Part shown: positions 1 through 8,481 of the stretch, one piece after another
How the letters are laid out: each line of letters begins with the position of its first letter
Position numbering within the stretch: the stretch's first letter is position 1
Assembly: GCA_012031845.1 (NCBI GenBank)
Contig: JAAUTD010000001.1
Location: forward strand, 1-40,000
Length of the DNA stretch: 40,000 nt
Source of the DNA: Synechococcaceae cyanobacterium SM1_2_3
GTDB lineage: Bacteria > Pseudomonadota > Gammaproteobacteria > Competibacterales > Competibacteraceae
Direction of reading: 5' to 3'
Notes under the pieces: model-generated
What the model was told of the DNA's origin: nothing
Database searches by the model: none
Seen by the model: only the letters and a program-made list of their open reading frames with translations
Translations under genes and position numbers: made by a program

Positions 1-43
1 CGTTTGCATACATCCAACTAGCGGAACTGTGCTAAATCAGGTT

Positions 44-173
44 CAGGACTTTCGCTTCTGGATTAAAAAACCGTTCGGGGTGAGCCTGTCGAACCCCATT
101 TTTTACCGATGGATGCCCTGCGACCGCTGAGCTTGCCGAAGCGTCAGGGCGAACGGATGGAGCGAAAGTCCTG
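44..173. mobile_element. MITE-like element, copy 1
   Basis: The ends are the inverted pair CAGGACTTTCGCT and AGCGAAAGTCCTG. The element is flanked on both sides by the direct repeat AGGTT, a 5-bp target-site duplication. The interior has long inverted arms (CCGTTCGGGGTGAGCC on one side, GGGCGAACGG on the other), so a single strand could fold into one long hairpin. There is no coding capacity. Copies 2 and 5 share the interior. The right arm here is the most diverged of the three. Confidence 0.85.
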
Positions 174-270
174 AGGTTGTAGCCGTTCGCTTTTCATTCT
201 GCTACCGTCACCCCTGTTTTCCCGCCTTCACCGTTACCCATTCCGCAATGCTGTCCGGCGTGTTTTGTTA

Positions 271-1318
271 ATGACTTCCGCGATTTTTTGGGTTGCCGCC
301 ATTGCCTTTGTCATCGCCTGCGCTTTAAGCGGCTATTTATCCAGCGAGCATTCTTTATCCCGCTTGCGCATTCTCGATTACTCCAATGCCCGATCCCTGC
401 ATCGGCAACCCACTCCGCGCACCGGCGGACTGGCCGTGCTGTGCGGTATTTTCAGCGGCGGCGTCTGGCTGGCAATCAGTGCGCCTGAGCTGAACTTCGT
501 CCTGTCAGCATTTCTGATGGGGCTGATGCCGCTGGCCGCAGTGTCGTTTCAGGATGACCGGGTCGGCGTTGCGGCTCGCTGGCGGCTGCTGATTCATCTA
601 TGGGCCGCTGGCAGTCTGCTCACTGCGGGCTTTGCCGTTGAATACGTCGAACTGCCCGGCCTTCTCTTAACCATTCCTGACTTCATTGCCATTCCGCTGA
701 CCCTGCTGTTCACCGTCTGGATGATCAATCTTTATAACTTCATGGATGGCATGGATGGCTTTGCGGGCGGGATGGCGGTCATCGGTTTTGCAACGCTGGC
801 TTGGCTGGGACAGGCAGACGGCCGGATTTGCCGCCGTTTGTCTAATCATGGCGGCGGCCAGCGGCGGATTTCTGGTCTGGAATTTCCCGCCCGCCCGAAT
901 CTTTCTCGGCGATGTCGGTTCCACGACTTTAGGTTTTTTGGCGGCGGGATGCAGTCTGTGGGGCGGCAAGGCCGGATTATTCCCGTTCTGGATCGCGCTG
1001 CTGGCATTTTCGCCGTTCATCGTGGACGCCACGGTGACTTTGTTGCGCCGGTTCTGGCGGGGCGACAAAATTTGGGAGGCGCACCGCAGCCACTATTATC
1101 AACGCTTGGTCTTGCTGGGCTGGGGGCATCGCCGCGCGGTGCTGGCTGAATACGCGCTGATGCTGGCCTGCGCTGGTTCGGCGATAGCGGCGATCCGTTG
1201 GTCGCCGGTCGCACAGTGGACGCTGATCATCCTCTGGGTATTGCTTTACGCGCTGCTGATGACCGGCGTGGGTTGGCTGGAACAGCAGCGTGCTACAGTA
1301 TCGGCCCGTGAACCTTGA
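271..1318 (+). CDS. WecA/WbpL-like glycosyltransferase family 4 (frameshifted)
   Basis: This is a multi-pass membrane enzyme expected to transfer a sugar-1-phosphate to undecaprenyl phosphate, the first step in building an O-antigen or capsule repeat unit. Visible family motifs are the aspartate pair DDRVG (about residue 95), NLYNFMDGMDG (about 153-163), FPPARIFLGDVGS in the second half, and the late HRSHYYQR segment typical of the WbpL branch. Start ATG 271 was chosen; in-frame TTG 265 is possible and no strong ribosome site is visible. The reading frame changes once, near 805-830, between the MDG motif and the FPPA motif. With one base removed the protein is about 348 aa, normal for the family. 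It overlaps the next gene by about 11 bases, suggesting an operon. The exact substrate is not decided. Confidence 0.85.
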
Positions 1319-3236
1319 ACCTTTTCTCAACATCCCCGCCACTATCCGCCGCGCCCTGTTAATCAGCGGCGACGCCTGCGCCGTGCTGATCGCGGTCTGG
1401 GCCTCGTTCGCCATTCGCCTCGGCGATTTATGGCCGGATCTGCTGCAAGACGTGATCTGGCTGTTTCCATTGTCGCTCATCATCCTGATCCCGACCCTCG
1501 CCGCCGTGGGTCTGTACCGCCCCATCCTGCGCTACGCCGATGAAAGCCTGCTCTACACCATCGTGCTGGGCGTCAGCATCGGGGTGTTGCTGATGATGGC
1601 GGTGTGGGTGTTTCTGCAACAGGGCATCGTGCCGCGCTCATCCTGGCTGATTTGCTGGCTGGTCTTGATTGCGCTGGTTGGCGGCGGTCGCCTGTTGCTG
1701 CGGCGATTTCTGCGGCGGCGGTTTCGCCGGTCAGCAGCCCGCATTCCCGTCATCATCTACGGCGCAGGCGAAGCGGGCGCACAACTGGTCAACGCGCTGC
1801 GGTACAGCGCCGAATTCGAGCCGGTGGTTTTCGTGGACGACAACCCGCAACTGTGGGGCAGCGTGGTGCTGGGCCTTAAAGTGCGGGCTTCGTCCAAACT
1901 GCCCCGGCTGATCGCCCAGCACGATATTAAGCGGATTTTGCTGGCCTTGCCCTCGGCGTCGCATCGCCGCCGCCGCGACATTCTGGACAAGCTGGCCGGA
2001 TTGCCGGTGCAGGTATTGGATTTGCCGACGTTGGCGGAATTGACCAGCGGCGCCCGGCGCATTGATGAATTCCGGGAAATTGATGTCGTTGACATTCTGG
2101 GCCGTGATTCGGTGCAGCCCAATCCTGATTTATTACGGGCGCGGGTTCACGGCAAAGTGGTGATGGTGACGGGCGCGGGCGGATCGATTGGCGCGGAACT
2201 CTGTCGGCAAATTCTGACCTTGCGCCCGCGTCGGATGGTGCTGTTCGAGCGATCCGAGTACGCCCTGTACGCGATTGAACAGGAACTCAGCGCGATGCGG
2301 GCCAACATGAGCCAGCCCTCGGTCGAGATCATTCCGCTGCTGGGTTCGGTGGCGCATCGGCGGCGCTTACAAATGGCCATGACCCGCTTTGAAGTGCAGA
2401 CCGTCTATCACGCCGCCGCTTACAAGCATGTGCCGATTGTTGAATGCAACCCGATTGAAGGGGTGCAAAACAATGTGTTTGGCACCTGGCGGGCGGCGGA
2501 AGCGGCGATAGCCGCCGGGGTGGAAACTTTTGTGCTGATCTCCACCGACAAGGCGGTGCGCCCGACCAATGTGATGGGTGCACCAAGCGGCTGGCCGCAA
2601 CTGATTCTGCAAGGGCTGGCGGCGGAGGGCGGCGCGACCCGGCTGTGCATGGTGCGCTTTGGCAATGTGCTGGATTCATCCGGTTCAGTCGCGCCGCTGT
2701 TTCGCGAACAAATCCGCCAGGGCGGGCCAGTGACCGTGACTCATCCCGAAGTCGAGCGCTACTTCATGACTATCCCGGAGGCGGCGCAACTGGTGATTCA
2801 GGCCAGCGCCCTGGCTCAGGGCGGCGATGTGTTTCTGCTCGACATGGGCGAGCCGGTGCGGATTCTTGACCTGGCGCGGCGCATGATCCGCCTGTCCGGG
2901 CTGGACGTGCGCGATGACGATCATCCCGATGGCGATATTGAAATCCAGTTCACCGGTTTGCGCAGTGGCGAAAAACTGCGGGAGGAACTGCTGATCGGCG
3001 CGGACGCTGCGCCGACCGAGCATCCGATGATTCGCCGCGCCCATGAGCAGCATTTGCCGTGGCCGGTGATTCGGGAGAGTCTGGAGCGGTTGAGCGCCGC
3101 TTCGCACGCTTTCGATTATCCGGCGGTGCGGCTAATCCTGCGGGAAGCGGTGGCGGAATATCAGCCGGATAACGGGATTGAAGACTGGGTTTGGCGCACG
3201 GATATGGCGGAAGAATCGCCGACGCTCCCTGATTAA
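1308..3236 (+). CDS. WbpM/CapD/PglF-type nucleotide-sugar 4,6-dehydratase
   Basis: This membrane-anchored nucleotide-sugar dehydratase/epimerase probably acts on a UDP-HexNAc to make deoxy-amino sugars for surface polysaccharide. It has four hydrophobic helices in the first 120 residues, a Rossmann-like domain starting IIYGAGEAG (about 147), and an SDR domain starting TGAGGSIGAE (about 286) with AAAYKHVPIVE and STDKAVRPTNVMGA (about 411-424). GTG 1308 is preferred over GTG 1290 because the conserved-looking part begins there. Around 2577-2600 the expected family stretch (A-T/S-K-R-L-A) reads as APSGWPQ. One C appears missing near 2581 and one extra near 2595, so eight residues are out of frame and the catalytic lysine is lost in the sequence as given. 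Length, about 642 aa, is normal. It is translationally coupled to the upstream transferase. Confidence 0.88.
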   Translation: MNLEPFLNIPATIRRALLISGDACAVLIAVWASFAIRLGDLWPDLLQDVIWLFPLSLIILIPTLAAVGLYRPILRYADESLLYTIVLGVSIGVLLMMAVWVFLQQGIVPRSSWLICWLVLIALVGGGRLLLRRFLRRRFRRSAARIPVIIYGAGEAGAQLVNALRYSAEFEPVVFVDDNPQLWGSVVLGLKVRASSKLPRLIAQHDIKRILLALPSASHRRRRDILDKLAGLPVQVLDLPTLAELTSGARRIDEFREIDVVDILGRDSVQPNPDLLRARVHGKVVMVTGAGGSIGAELCRQILTLRPRRMVLFERSEYALYAIEQELSAMRANMSQPSVEIIPLLGSVAHRRRLQMAMTRFEVQTVYHAAAYKHVPIVECNPIEGVQNNVFGTWRAAEAAIAAGVETFVLISTDKAVRPTNVMGAPSGWPQLILQGLAAEGGATRLCMVRFGNVLDSSGSVAPLFREQIRQGGPVTVTHPEVERYFMTIPEAAQLVIQASALAQGGDVFLLDMGEPVRILDLARRMIRLSGLDVRDDDHPDGDIEIQFTGLRSGEKLREELLIGADAAPTEHPMIRRAHEQHLPWPVIRESLERLSAASHAFDYPAVRLILREAVAEYQPDNGIEDWVWRTDMAEESPTLPD

Positions 3237-4511
3237 TCCGGCGATCCCGGTTCAGGACTCGGCCACATTACGGCGGTTTTAACCCGGTTGCCGGAAACTT
3301 CCACGATTTCAGTCGGATGTCCCGCCAGCGCCAGCCGGGCGCCCGGTTCCGGGATCGCTTCCAACTGCTCCATGACCAGGCCATTGAGGGTGCGCGGGCC
3401 GTCGGTCGGCAAGGTCCAGCCCAGCGCCCGGTTCAGGCTGCGAATCGCAACACGCCCGTCTATGACATAACCACCGTCGGCGCGAGGCGTCAGCTTGCGG
3501 TTGCCGCTGGCAGCGGGATCGGTGGTGAATTCGCCGACAATCTCTTCGAGAATATCTTCCAGCGTGACCAGTCCCAGCACATCGCCGTATTCATCCACCA
3601 CCAGCCCGACCCGACGGCGCTGCTGCTGAAAATTCAGCAATTGTCGGGTCAGCGAAGTGCCTTCGGGGATGAAATACGGCTCGCGTAACAACCCTTCCAG
3701 ATCAGTGAGGTTGAAATCCGGCTTATGAATCATCAGGTGCAGCACCTTGCGCAGGTGCAGCAGACCCATCACCTGATCGATGGTGTCGCGGTAGACCAGC
3801 AAGCGGGTGTAGGGGCTGCGGGTCAACTGCTCGACAATCACCGGCCATTCATCTTCCAGATCAATGCCTTCAATCTCGTTGCGCGGCACCATGATGTCAT
3901 TGACGGTGATTTCCTCCAGTTCGAGGATGCCGAGCAACATCGCCTGATGCCGTTTAGGAATCATCACCCCCGCTTCCAGCACCACGGTGCGCAATTCTTC
4001 GGCGCTGAGCGACTGCTGATTAGTGGTCTGAATGTTGACATGGAACAGCCGCAGCAAATTGTTCACCACCAGATTGGTCAGCCACACCAGCGGGTAGAAC
4101 ACCTTGAGCAGCGGCGCCAGCACCACCGAAGCGGGATAGGCGATGCGTTCGGGATGCAGCGCCGCCAAAGTTTTGGGGGCCACTTCCCCAAAAACCAGCA
4201 GAACCAACGTCAGGGCCAGCGTGGATACGGCAATCCCGGCATCGCCCAGAAATGGATCGCAATAATGGTGGCGAGCGAGGAGGCCAGAATATTGACGAAG
4301 TTATTGCCCAGCAGGATTAAACCGATCAGGCGGTCGGGCCGTTCCAAGAGCTGGCCGACTCGTTGCGCGGCTTTGTCGCCCGCCTTGGCGCGGTGGCGCA
4401 GGCGGTAGCGGTTGAGGGTCATCAGCCCGGTTTCGGAGCTGGAAAAAACGCGGAACAGCCAATCAACAGGACCAGGGCAACGCATAACGCCCCTATAGGA
4501 ATGTCGTCCAA
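3233..4511 (-). CDS. yfjD: HCC (HlyC/CorC/CNNM) family transporter with CBS domains (frameshifted)
   Basis: This is a CNNM/CorB-type membrane protein linked in this family to magnesium or cobalt transport. The order is a DUF21 membrane domain (about residues 1-185, with SSSETGLM and GLILLGNNFVN), a CBS pair starting near NDIMVPRNEIEG, and a C-terminal CorC_HlyC domain. Two single-base losses split it: one T in a T-run (plus-strand A-run 4443-4448) before SSSETG, and one G in a G-run (plus-strand C-run 4245-4247) after HFW. Restoring both gives about 426 aa. The start is uncertain; a TTG at 4511 precedes the first hydrophobic helix. It lies next to ypjD, as yfjD does in E. coli, which supports the assignment. 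Its stop overlaps the end of the convergent dehydratase gene by a few bases. Confidence 0.88.
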
Positions 4512-4584
4512 GTCGGGAAAGCCTCGGTGAGATAAGCGCGTTGTTTTTACGGGTTAGCGCCGCGCACTGTCAAGATTATGCTTA

Positions 4585-4698
4585 CAGGACTTTCGCTTCG
4601 GGTTTAAAAACCGTTCGGGGTGAGCCTGTCGAACCCCTTATTTTACCGATGAACGCCCTTCGACAGGCTCAGGGCGAACGGATGGAGCCAAAGTCCTG
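4585..4698. mobile_element. MITE-like element, copy 2
   Basis: Left end CAGGACTTTCGCT, right end AGCCAAAGTCCTG (one mismatch to a perfect terminal repeat). The direct repeat GCTTA lies immediately on both sides. The interior is the same inverted-arm sequence as copy 1 (CCGTTCGGGGTGAGCC and GGCTCAGGGCGAACGG). The right-hand GCTTA contains the stop codon of ypjD on the minus strand. Confidence 0.88.
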
Positions 4699-4700
4699 GC

Positions 4701-5509
4701 TTAATAGCGTCGCAAGATCAGTTCCAGCACCAGTTTGCTGCCGAAATAGGCCAGCGCCAGAAAAGCGAAGCCGCTGAGCGTCCAGCGGATCGCGGTGCGA
4801 CCCCGCCAGCCGAAGCGCCACCGTCCCCACAGCAGCACCCCGAATACGCACCAGGCGATGAAGGACAGGATCGCCTTGTGCGCCAGATGCTGAGCGAACA
4901 GGTCTTCCAGAAAAAACAGGCCGCTAATCAGAGTAATGCTCAGCAGGATAAAACCAGCGCCGATCATCTGAAACAGCAGACTTTCCATCGTGGTCAGCGG
5001 CGGAATCCCGCGTAGAAAACCGCCGGGGAGCCGCCGCCGCAGCCGATGCTCCTGAATCGCCAGCAATAACGCCTGCACCGCCGCCAGCGTCAGCAGGGAA
5101 TAGCTCAGAATGGCGATGAAAATATGCAGCTCCAGTGCCCAGCGCCCGGCGTCGGCAACGATGCGTTCGGCAGGAAACCACAGACCGAGCAGCAGCATCA
5201 GCGCCACGAACGGCAGCACGAAAATTCCGAGATTCTCGACCGGGCGAACCAGCGCCGCCGCCAGCAACACCACTCCGATCAGCCAGGCAGTGAAGGACAG
5301 CGCGTTGAAAAAGCCAGATTCAGACCGGCGGGCTGAAACACGGTCTGGGCCAGAATCAGCGTGTGCAGCAGCGCCGCGCCCCAGCCCAGGGCCAGTGGGC
5401 CAGCTTTGGGCTGAACGGCATCGCCGCCCGCCTGCGCCAACCGCTGCGCCAGCAGACCACCGGCCAGTAGATAAAAAAAAGCGGCCAAGCCGCCAATGAT
5501 CGCGTTCAT
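4701..5509 (-). CDS. ypjD: YpjD, CcsA-like inner-membrane protein (frameshifted)
   Basis: This polytopic membrane protein belongs to the cytochrome c assembly (CcsA/HemX) superfamily. Its precise job is unsettled; E. coli ypjD sits between ffh and yfjD. Eight or so hydrophobic helices are visible. The C-terminal signature GWRGRTAIRWTLSGF followed by LAYFGSK is typical. ATG 5509 (MNAIIGGLAAFFYL) is chosen because the upstream codons look non-conserved and run into a mobile repeat. One T is missing from a T-run (plus-strand A-run 5308-5312), shifting frame between GLNLAF and NALSFTAW. Corrected length is about 269 aa. Its stop codon TAA (plus-strand 4701-4703) lies in the target duplication of MITE copy 2. 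In this window ffh is about 9 kb away instead of adjacent. Confidence 0.88.
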
Positions 5510-5644
5510 GGTGGATTCCGCGTCCGGTTTGCTTGCTGCAATCATGGCATGGAATAGGGCAAACGCTGAACAGATCAGGATTTCGCGGGGTTGTGCAGCC
5601 CGAACGGCATGAAGCATCCGAACGGGTTGGGTGACTCTCTTAGC

Positions 5645-5758
5645 CAAGACTTTCACTCTTCGTCATTCCCGCGTAGGCGGGAATCCAGTCATTCGTTGAA
5701 AAGAATGGATACCCGCCTTCGCGGGTATGACGAATTTACGGGTTTAGCGAAAGTCCTG
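5645..5758. mobile_element. MITE-like element, copy 3, with a different interior
   Basis: The ends CAAGACTTTCACT and AGCGAAAGTCCTG match the family ends with two mismatches on the left. The exact direct repeat TTAGC flanks both sides. The interior is unrelated to copies 1, 2 and 5. It is another inverted repeat, with arms CGTCATTCCCGCGTAGGCGG and CCGCCTTCGCGGGTATGACG, resembling the widespread 'CGTCATTCCCGCG' intergenic repeats. The element lies in the 5' flank of ypjD. Confidence 0.85.
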
Positions 5759-5778
5759 TTAGCTTTATGGCGGTGATA

Positions 5779-5807
5779 CGGCCCGGAATCTGGAAAATTC
5801 CGGGCCG
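5779..5807. terminator. Strong hairpin, possible terminator
   Basis: An 11-bp stem, CGGCCCGGAAT pairing with ATTCCGGGCCG, encloses a 7-base loop. No long T-run follows on either strand. It could be a terminator remnant or a structural repeat at the edge of the accessory island. Confidence 0.45.
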
Positions 5808-5809
5808 TT

Positions 5810-6774
5810 GCTGTTTGCGGTGTAGAGCGGCAACCCATCGGATCGGGGAGTACACAAGCAAACTCCATACCCGACTCCGTCCGTGCGGATTTCAAAATGA
5901 AACATCGTGAAATCGGCGATTCGCAATTTTGGAAAATTTAGGAACGGTCGCAGAGTCCCGATTTTTATAAGCCATTGTTATAACTGGATTTGCTATTTTT
6001 ACCGACTTTGGCAAGGAACGTGCTTAGGGTTGGCGTGGCAGAACTGCACTACCGATTGAGCCAATGCTCATGCCGCTCAAAGCAGTGACGCCATGAAATT
6101 CGCCGGTTTTGGGCAGGATGTGGGTTTTTGAGTCAATCCAGAGTAGGCGTAACCCATTCGCCATAACAAATTACCCAACAAAGGATTGCGTGATGGATTA
6201 AAACGCTGAGATAACCAACTGGCTAAATGCTTAGTATCTGAAAGATAATCGCACTCTGAATAATCCGCTTAATCGGTGGAAGATGGTTTGTTTTTTCTTG
6301 AAAGATAAGCAATAAATTGATAATAAATTTTGCAAGTATTGACAATAAAATTTGTTGATTTCTTCATGGCGGATCGGTGAAAATAAATCCAGTCTTATCG
6401 AGTTGCAGATAAAGCGATGAGATAACGGCTTGGTTGCGGTGTTTATGTCGAGGTGAAAACAGCATCCGTAGATATCTGGGGGTTGTAAATCGGCTTCCAT
6501 GAAGCTGATGTTGGATTTATCAAGACCCGCAAAGCCTTGTTGTTGCCAAGGGCGTTCTTGATTTGATGGAAGCGGAGATGCAGCGCATCCGTATCTCGAA
6601 ACATAATAGTCCATAGTCTTACGGTACGTATTGATTTTGAAGGGTCTTAGTGAACGGCAGACTTTCGATCTAGCCCGCCACAGTGGCGCGTCACGGTAGT
6701 GGCGATAGCTGCCTGCCCTGTAGGTCTTATCCGAAAGGGCTAATTTTATCAATAAATATAATGGGTAAGTAAAT
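5810..6774. other. AT-rich stretch without an intact gene; decayed coding remnant on minus strand
   Basis: No intact gene is recognised here. On the minus strand around 6100-6270 a short segment reads like real protein (for example SDTKHLASWLSQRFNPSRN followed by PLLGNLLWRMGYAYSG) but is closed by stops and frame changes. A 173-codon minus-strand reading frame (6231-6752) overlaps it in another frame, is rich in Cys, Arg and Ser, and matches no family I know. The likeliest reading is a degraded gene of unknown family at the left edge of the island. Composition is clearly more AT-rich than the flanking core genes. Confidence 0.4.
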
Positions 6775-8358
6775 ATGCTAACTGTTATTCAGTTTCCAAT
6801 AGCTGACTTTCGCACTTTCCTTAGTGAAGACCAGAGCGGTCGCTTACCTACTCCATCATGGCCACCAAGGACTTCTATTCCGCCGCACTTTGTCCATTTT
6901 TTTGGACGTGCGATCCCACGCCACTTTGGAGTTGATCGCGCCTGGGTTGACGAACAAGCTTTCTGTTGTGCAAATCGTGCATTGAGCTTTCCAAGCTTGT
7001 CTAATGAATCCAACGACTGGAAAGCTAATTTTAATTGTGCATTTCGACGCCTGCTAAGTGACGGTATAGCAGTAGCGCGTGTAGAAGTTGGGTTAAGTCT
7101 TTTTAGTAGAACCGCGCAAAATAGACTATGGCGTGTACTTAGTGACACACGACAGCGAACGGATGATAAATTTAAGCACAAAATTATGATGAGCGGTTCT
7201 GGACTACATTATGTTTTAGATTTACATCCTCTCGATATAGTAAAGCATATCCTTACCCTCCCTTCGATAGTACAACATACTGGCTTAGAAAAAACTAATG
7301 CGCCTATTTCACAGTCTGCACAACTAGTTCAGCAAGGAAACTCACTAGCAAAATTATATTTTCATGCAACGACACCACGCAAACATAGTGTCGACCTATC
7401 CATTAGGCATGATTCTTCGCGTTATGTTGCTCCAGGATCTCCGGTTGTAATAATGGAATGCATGGATTACTGGCTAAAAAAATTGCCAAAAAATTTTATA
7501 TCTGTTCCTAAAACCGCCACTGGCGGCGTACATATAGCATTCGGAAAAGTTGATACAACTTGGGGAACAGTTGATACTTGGATAGTAGGTTGCAATTGGG
7601 CGATCCCACAAGCTGTTAGAAATCTTAGATTATGTTTACTCCGGCTTCATGCAGAGCAACAAGTTTTAAATTTAGTTTTGGATCGCCTTAGAACCGGCAC
7701 CATTAAATATCAGACAGGCGAAGGCACTGGAGATAAAATAGAGGATTATCTAAATAACTCTACACGAATTATAGACAGGAAGCGCTGGGGTGGAATTCAA
7801 CAATCGGCCATTCTTACAGCTTTCGATACGGTGGGAGCAACAAAGAAAGATATAGAGCGCGCAGATTTGGAGCAACGTTTGTGCGGGATGCGTCTACAAG
7901 TACGCCGCAAGATTGAAAGGTTTGAGAGTCGTGCCGTGGGTCACTTTCATTTTGGCGACAACGCCATTTTCATGGAGACGCAGATCGTGAAAAAGTCAAT
8001 CAATATTGGAAATGGGAACACCATAACCGCACCAGTTGTCATTGCAGAAACTATTCAAAATAGTTTTACTGTATTGGAAAGCGGTCAGATTAACTCTGAA
8101 GTCAAATTATTAATTCAATCACTTCTTGCACAAATCACAGAAGTGGCTAAGGCCGCACCTAACGATAAAGCATCTGAGTTAGCAGAATATGGTGAAGCTC
8201 TTGCTAAAGAGGTAGTAAGAAGTAAACCGCGCCGAGAGTGGTACGATCTTAGTATTAAAGGTTTAGTTGAGGCATCTCAAGCAATTGGTGAGATCGGAAA
8301 ACCAATTATTGATACGGCAGCGAAACTATTGCCTGTTCTAGTCGCCTCGTGGCCGTAA
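6775..8358 (+). CDS. Unrecognised 527-aa protein with possible effector-associated C-terminal module
   Basis: I do not recognise the first 390 or so residues. They contain no obvious nucleotide-binding loop, protease or nuclease motif, signal peptide or membrane helix. The C-terminal ~130 residues show a short repeat-like stretch (INIGNGNTITAPVVI, about 412-426), then helices with spaced leucines (SEVKLLIQSLLAQITEVA), an alanine/glutamate-rich helix and a hydrophobic tail (KPIIDTAAKLLPVLV). From memory, this style of tail is common at the ends of bacterial multi-domain signalling or conflict proteins (TIR, caspase-like or trypsin-like heads), but that is inference. Codon use is AT-rich, unlike neighbours, suggesting transfer. 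ATG 6775 follows a weak GGGTAAG. The frame is intact, in contrast to many core genes nearby. A 39-bp repeat and a group II intron follow it. Confidence 0.7.
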   Translation: MLTVIQFPIADFRTFLSEDQSGRLPTPSWPPRTSIPPHFVHFFGRAIPRHFGVDRAWVDEQAFCCANRALSFPSLSNESNDWKANFNCAFRRLLSDGIAVARVEVGLSLFSRTAQNRLWRVLSDTRQRTDDKFKHKIMMSGSGLHYVLDLHPLDIVKHILTLPSIVQHTGLEKTNAPISQSAQLVQQGNSLAKLYFHATTPRKHSVDLSIRHDSSRYVAPGSPVVIMECMDYWLKKLPKNFISVPKTATGGVHIAFGKVDTTWGTVDTWIVGCNWAIPQAVRNLRLCLLRLHAEQQVLNLVLDRLRTGTIKYQTGEGTGDKIEDYLNNSTRIIDRKRWGGIQQSAILTAFDTVGATKKDIERADLEQRLCGMRLQVRRKIERFESRAVGHFHFGDNAIFMETQIVKKSINIGNGNTITAPVVIAETIQNSFTVLESGQINSEVKLLIQSLLAQITEVAKAAPNDKASELAEYGEALAKEVVRSKPRREWYDLSIKGLVEASQAIGEIGKPIIDTAAKLLPVLVASWP

Positions 8359-8407
8359 TGGCTTATTGAAACTCCACCCGGTGCTTGTAGGAATACTTTG
8401 GCAGTGG

Positions 8408-8446
8408 CAGCCCGTAGGATATGCTGACCATCGGGAAGCGCATCCT
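8408..8446. repeat. 39-bp direct repeat, copy A
   Basis: This is identical, except for one base, to 11578-11616. It begins CAGCCCGTAGGAT and ends AAGCGCATCCT. Each copy lies shortly after the stop codon of an accessory gene. The continuation forms hairpins with the next segment (AAGCGCATC against GATGCGCTT). Related GTAGGATGCG/CGCATCCTAC repeats are common between genes in proteobacteria. Confidence 0.8.
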
Positions 8447-8452
8447 TCAAGA

Positions 8453-8479
8453 GATGCGCTTCCGTGCCTCAGCGCATCC
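8453..8479. other. Hairpin immediately upstream of group II intron (probable insertion target)
   Basis: GATGCGCT pairs with AGCGCATC over an 11-base loop, and the intron 5' end (GTGTG) begins three bases later. Group IIC introns characteristically insert just downstream of hairpins (terminators or attC sites). The hairpin therefore both supports the intron class and marks its target. Confidence 0.6.
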
Positions 8480-8481
8480 TA

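Noticed and set aside
6231-6752. 173-codon minus-strand reading frame as a gene
   Set aside because: Composition and lack of any recognisable motif suggest it is not translated as such; it overlaps a decayed remnant in another frame.
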